From Henckelia pumila (taxonomy: Eukaryota > Streptophyta > Magnoliopsida > Lamiales > Gesneriaceae), in the NCBI RefSeq assembly GCF_033568475.1, contig NC_133122.1, forward strand, positions 18,917,206 to 18,981,205: a stretch of 64,000 nt of DNA, given 5' to 3'. The notes under the pieces were generated by a model, which saw only the letters and a list, made by a program, of their open reading frames with translations, was not told the DNA's origin and made no database searches. Numbering within the stretch: position 1 is the stretch's first letter; every line of letters starts with the position of its first letter. A program made the position numbers and the translations under genes. This document shows, one piece after another, positions 62,406 through 64,000 of this stretch.

Positions 62406-63082
62406 GAAGTTTACGTGTACATGACCAAGTTGAATTTTTTTATTAAAAAAAAACGATAAAAAAATTTTAGTTGTCATGTCAAAAAAAAAATTAGTTGTTT
62501 TTTTTTATATAAAATTACGAGATGCTTGTGGGGAAATTATGAATAAGAAGTTAAATCAATGCACTAATTATTATCAAAATTAAAACAGAATATAATTTAC
62601 AAGTTTCTTGAGTTGAAAAAAATAAAAATAAAAATTTGACCATAAAGTCCAATGAAAATTTCTAAACTAGGGATTAATTTCGACTTCACTCGTGCTACAT
62701 CTACTCGTGACTTTGCTTTGTCGGAGTCATACAAAACTTTATTTAATTTTTCTCTTATACTAATCCAAAAAATTCAACAAAATTAATTAGAAAAAAAACC
62801 ACTAATATGAAATACTAACAAAATGTTTAATCTTGATTCTTGAATTAAATAAACACACACCTGAGATTTTTCTACACACTAAAAACACTGTTAGAAATCA
62901 AATTACATTAAACAACAATCCATAATCCTCTTTATCAAAATCAATTCTCTCAAAAGGAAAAAAAAAAATATCAAGAGGATTAATATAATAATTTAATATT
63001 GGCGAAAAATGGCCAAAATTAAATTCAACTACGGTGGTCTACACACATAAATCTCGTGATTTATCTTAAATGCGACTTTTTA
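58258..63082. other. Long AT-rich intergenic region
   Basis: No supported gene in 4.8 kb on either strand. Minor items are an (AAACAA/ACAAAA)n tract at about 61204-61240, GATA repeats near 61078-61090, (TA)n at about 62363-62401 and several poly(A/T) runs. The segment at 58660-58790 (GGAGTATTTCTCC, AGAGGAGAGATCCTCC) is GC-richer and may be a fragment of a small transposon. Confidence 0.6.
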
Positions 63083-63553
63083 TTAATCTTCGAAACCAAT
63101 TTGTTTCCAAATTGCATTTCGGACCCTGCTCAAATCCCTCCCCTTCAGAGTCCTCCCAACTCCTTCATGCACCGAGAACGAAGCAACTCTGGTTCTAGCC
63201 AGATACTCGTGAGGGGGCAATCTGCAATTTCCATCTTCTTCTCCCTCTCCCTCTGCGTCTTCGGATTCTCCGGCGCGTTCCCTGTGCTCTCCGCGGAGGA
63301 TTTTCGACCAGTCCGGGATGTTGACCGGCAGAGACTTCGGGCCGGAGGCCCGATCATCGGCGTTGACGATCTTTCTTGCGGGCTTCCGGAGCTGGCGCGG
63401 GTTGGCGACCCCCACTTTCTTGGTTGTTTCGGGGACCTCGCTGGGGTGCCAGACCTCCGCTTCGTCGAATTCGAACTGATCATCGGGGAAGGAGAGTGGG
63501 TTCACAGCGGCGGAGCCACCGCGGAAGTAGCGGTTGGTTCTGGTGGGTTCCAT
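63083..63553 (-). CDS. S40-like: Senescence regulator S40-family protein (DUF584)
   Basis: An intronless 156-residue protein. The C-terminus carries the S40 signature: LPPHEYLARTR, ASFSVHEGVGRTLKGRDL and RVRNAIWKQIGFED. The central segment has the family's PVNIPDWSKIL block, and the N-terminus has a short FRGG-type motif. Plant S40 proteins are small, often nuclear, and are induced during leaf senescence, by dark or by pathogens; the biochemical activity is unknown. Length is normal. The start is the first Met after the leader. A short acidic Glu/Gly run lies between the IPDW block and the signature. GC content is much higher than in the surroundings, as usual for intronless S40 genes. The exact paralogue is undetermined. 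Confidence 0.93.
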   Translation of the reverse strand: MEPTRTNRYFRGGSAAVNPLSFPDDQFEFDEAEVWHPSEVPETTKKVGVANPRQLRKPARKIVNADDRASGPKSLPVNIPDWSKILRGEHRERAGESEDAEGEGEEDGNCRLPPHEYLARTRVASFSVHEGVGRTLKGRDLSRVRNAIWKQIGFED

Positions 63554-63667
63554 GGGAAATGCTGGTGGGGGAAAGGGAAAATAATGGTAGATTGGAATAA
63601 GTTGGCAAGATTTGTATTGTATTGTATTGTATTGTTTGGGGTGGAATGATACATGGGGTATATATAG
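63554..63667 (-). promoter_or_regulatory. S40-like gene leader and TATA box
   Basis: On the minus strand CTATATATA (63659-63667) lies about 105 bp before the start codon, giving a leader of roughly 70-80 bases. The leader includes four to five tandem ATTGT/ACAAT pentamers at about 63613-63636. Confidence 0.7.
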
Positions 63668-64000
63668 TGTGAGTATTGGATAAGCTTTGGGTTTTATTTT
63701 TTACTCTTCATTCTGCTTAACTGCCATGTACACGTTATTGCGTACTTATACGATTTTACGGATCTATATTTGTGAAACAATTTAAATTTATTATATTTAA
63801 AATAATGCATAATATTTTTGGTATAAGAAATAATACATTTTTTATGGATAACTCAAATAAATGATATATCTCACAATATTGACCCGTAAAACCGTCACAC
63901 ATGAATATTTGTGTTCATTTTGTTTCATCGTCATTATGAGATAAAATATAAATTTGTAACAGTGTTTTGAATCGACTTTTAAAAACCTCAACACATACAT
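63668..64000. other. Upstream DNA of the S40-like gene
   Basis: AT-rich; presumably promoter-distal sequence. No further gene seen before the window ends. Confidence 0.5.

Noticed and set aside
63056-63649. 197-residue plus-strand frame opposite the S40-like gene
   Set aside because: GC-rich antisense shadow; the minus strand carries the conserved S40 signature and a TATA box.

Overview
This is nuclear DNA of a flowering plant, most likely a eudicot. It is strongly AT-rich, the genes have many introns with GT-AG borders, and the recognisable proteins are plant families: a plant synaptotagmin, a LOG cytokinin enzyme, polyubiquitin and an S40 senescence regulator. Plant-type mobile DNA fills most of the rest. 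I cannot name the species. There is no bacterial, organellar or CRISPR content.

Layout. 1-4.9 kb: an apparently intact 12-exon SYT3-like synaptotagmin gene (+) with a 22-bp periodic repeat upstream. 5-21 kb: mobile and repeat DNA, comprising a 1.14-kb Mutator-like element with a 10-bp target duplication, a degenerate ~121-126-bp tandem repeat, a MITE inside a (TA)n tract, a complete 362-bp TRIM, hAT-like CCCGA-rich elements, a probable 2.1-kb solo LTR with three palindromes, an RNase H fragment and three copies of one small foldback MITE. 21.4-24.6 kb: an intact seven-exon LOG gene (+). 25-31 kb: a small MITE, a truncated copy of the polyubiquitin 3' end, an RPL12 pseudogene, hAT-like elements and a tRNA-derived SINE. 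33.8-42.85 kb: a Ty1/copia retrotransposon (+) with three nonsense codons and a truncated 3' LTR. 42.85-48.18 kb: a decayed endogenous pararetrovirus (Caulimoviridae, florendovirus-like) in two head-to-head pieces that share ~305-bp inverted arms. 48.4-54 kb: a second (TA)n-associated MITE, a possible small minus-strand gene, a SIRE-like copia remnant, a 9-bp-TSD MITE and a Stowaway. 54.6-57.1 kb: a seven-unit polyubiquitin gene (+) with a 5'-UTR intron. 57.7-58.25 kb: a Tourist-like MITE. 63.1-63.6 kb: an S40-family gene (-).

The four supported host genes (SYT3-like, LOG, polyubiquitin, S40-like) have unrelated roles: ER-plasma-membrane contact sites, cytokinin activation, protein turnover and senescence. 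Nothing suggests co-regulation. I see no clearly new biochemical system. The strongest unusual items are the (TA)n-targeting MITE pair, the inverted pararetrovirus joined to a truncated LTR at TA-rich DNA, the duplicated polyubiquitin tail 29 kb from its likely source, and several uncatalogued periodic repeats.
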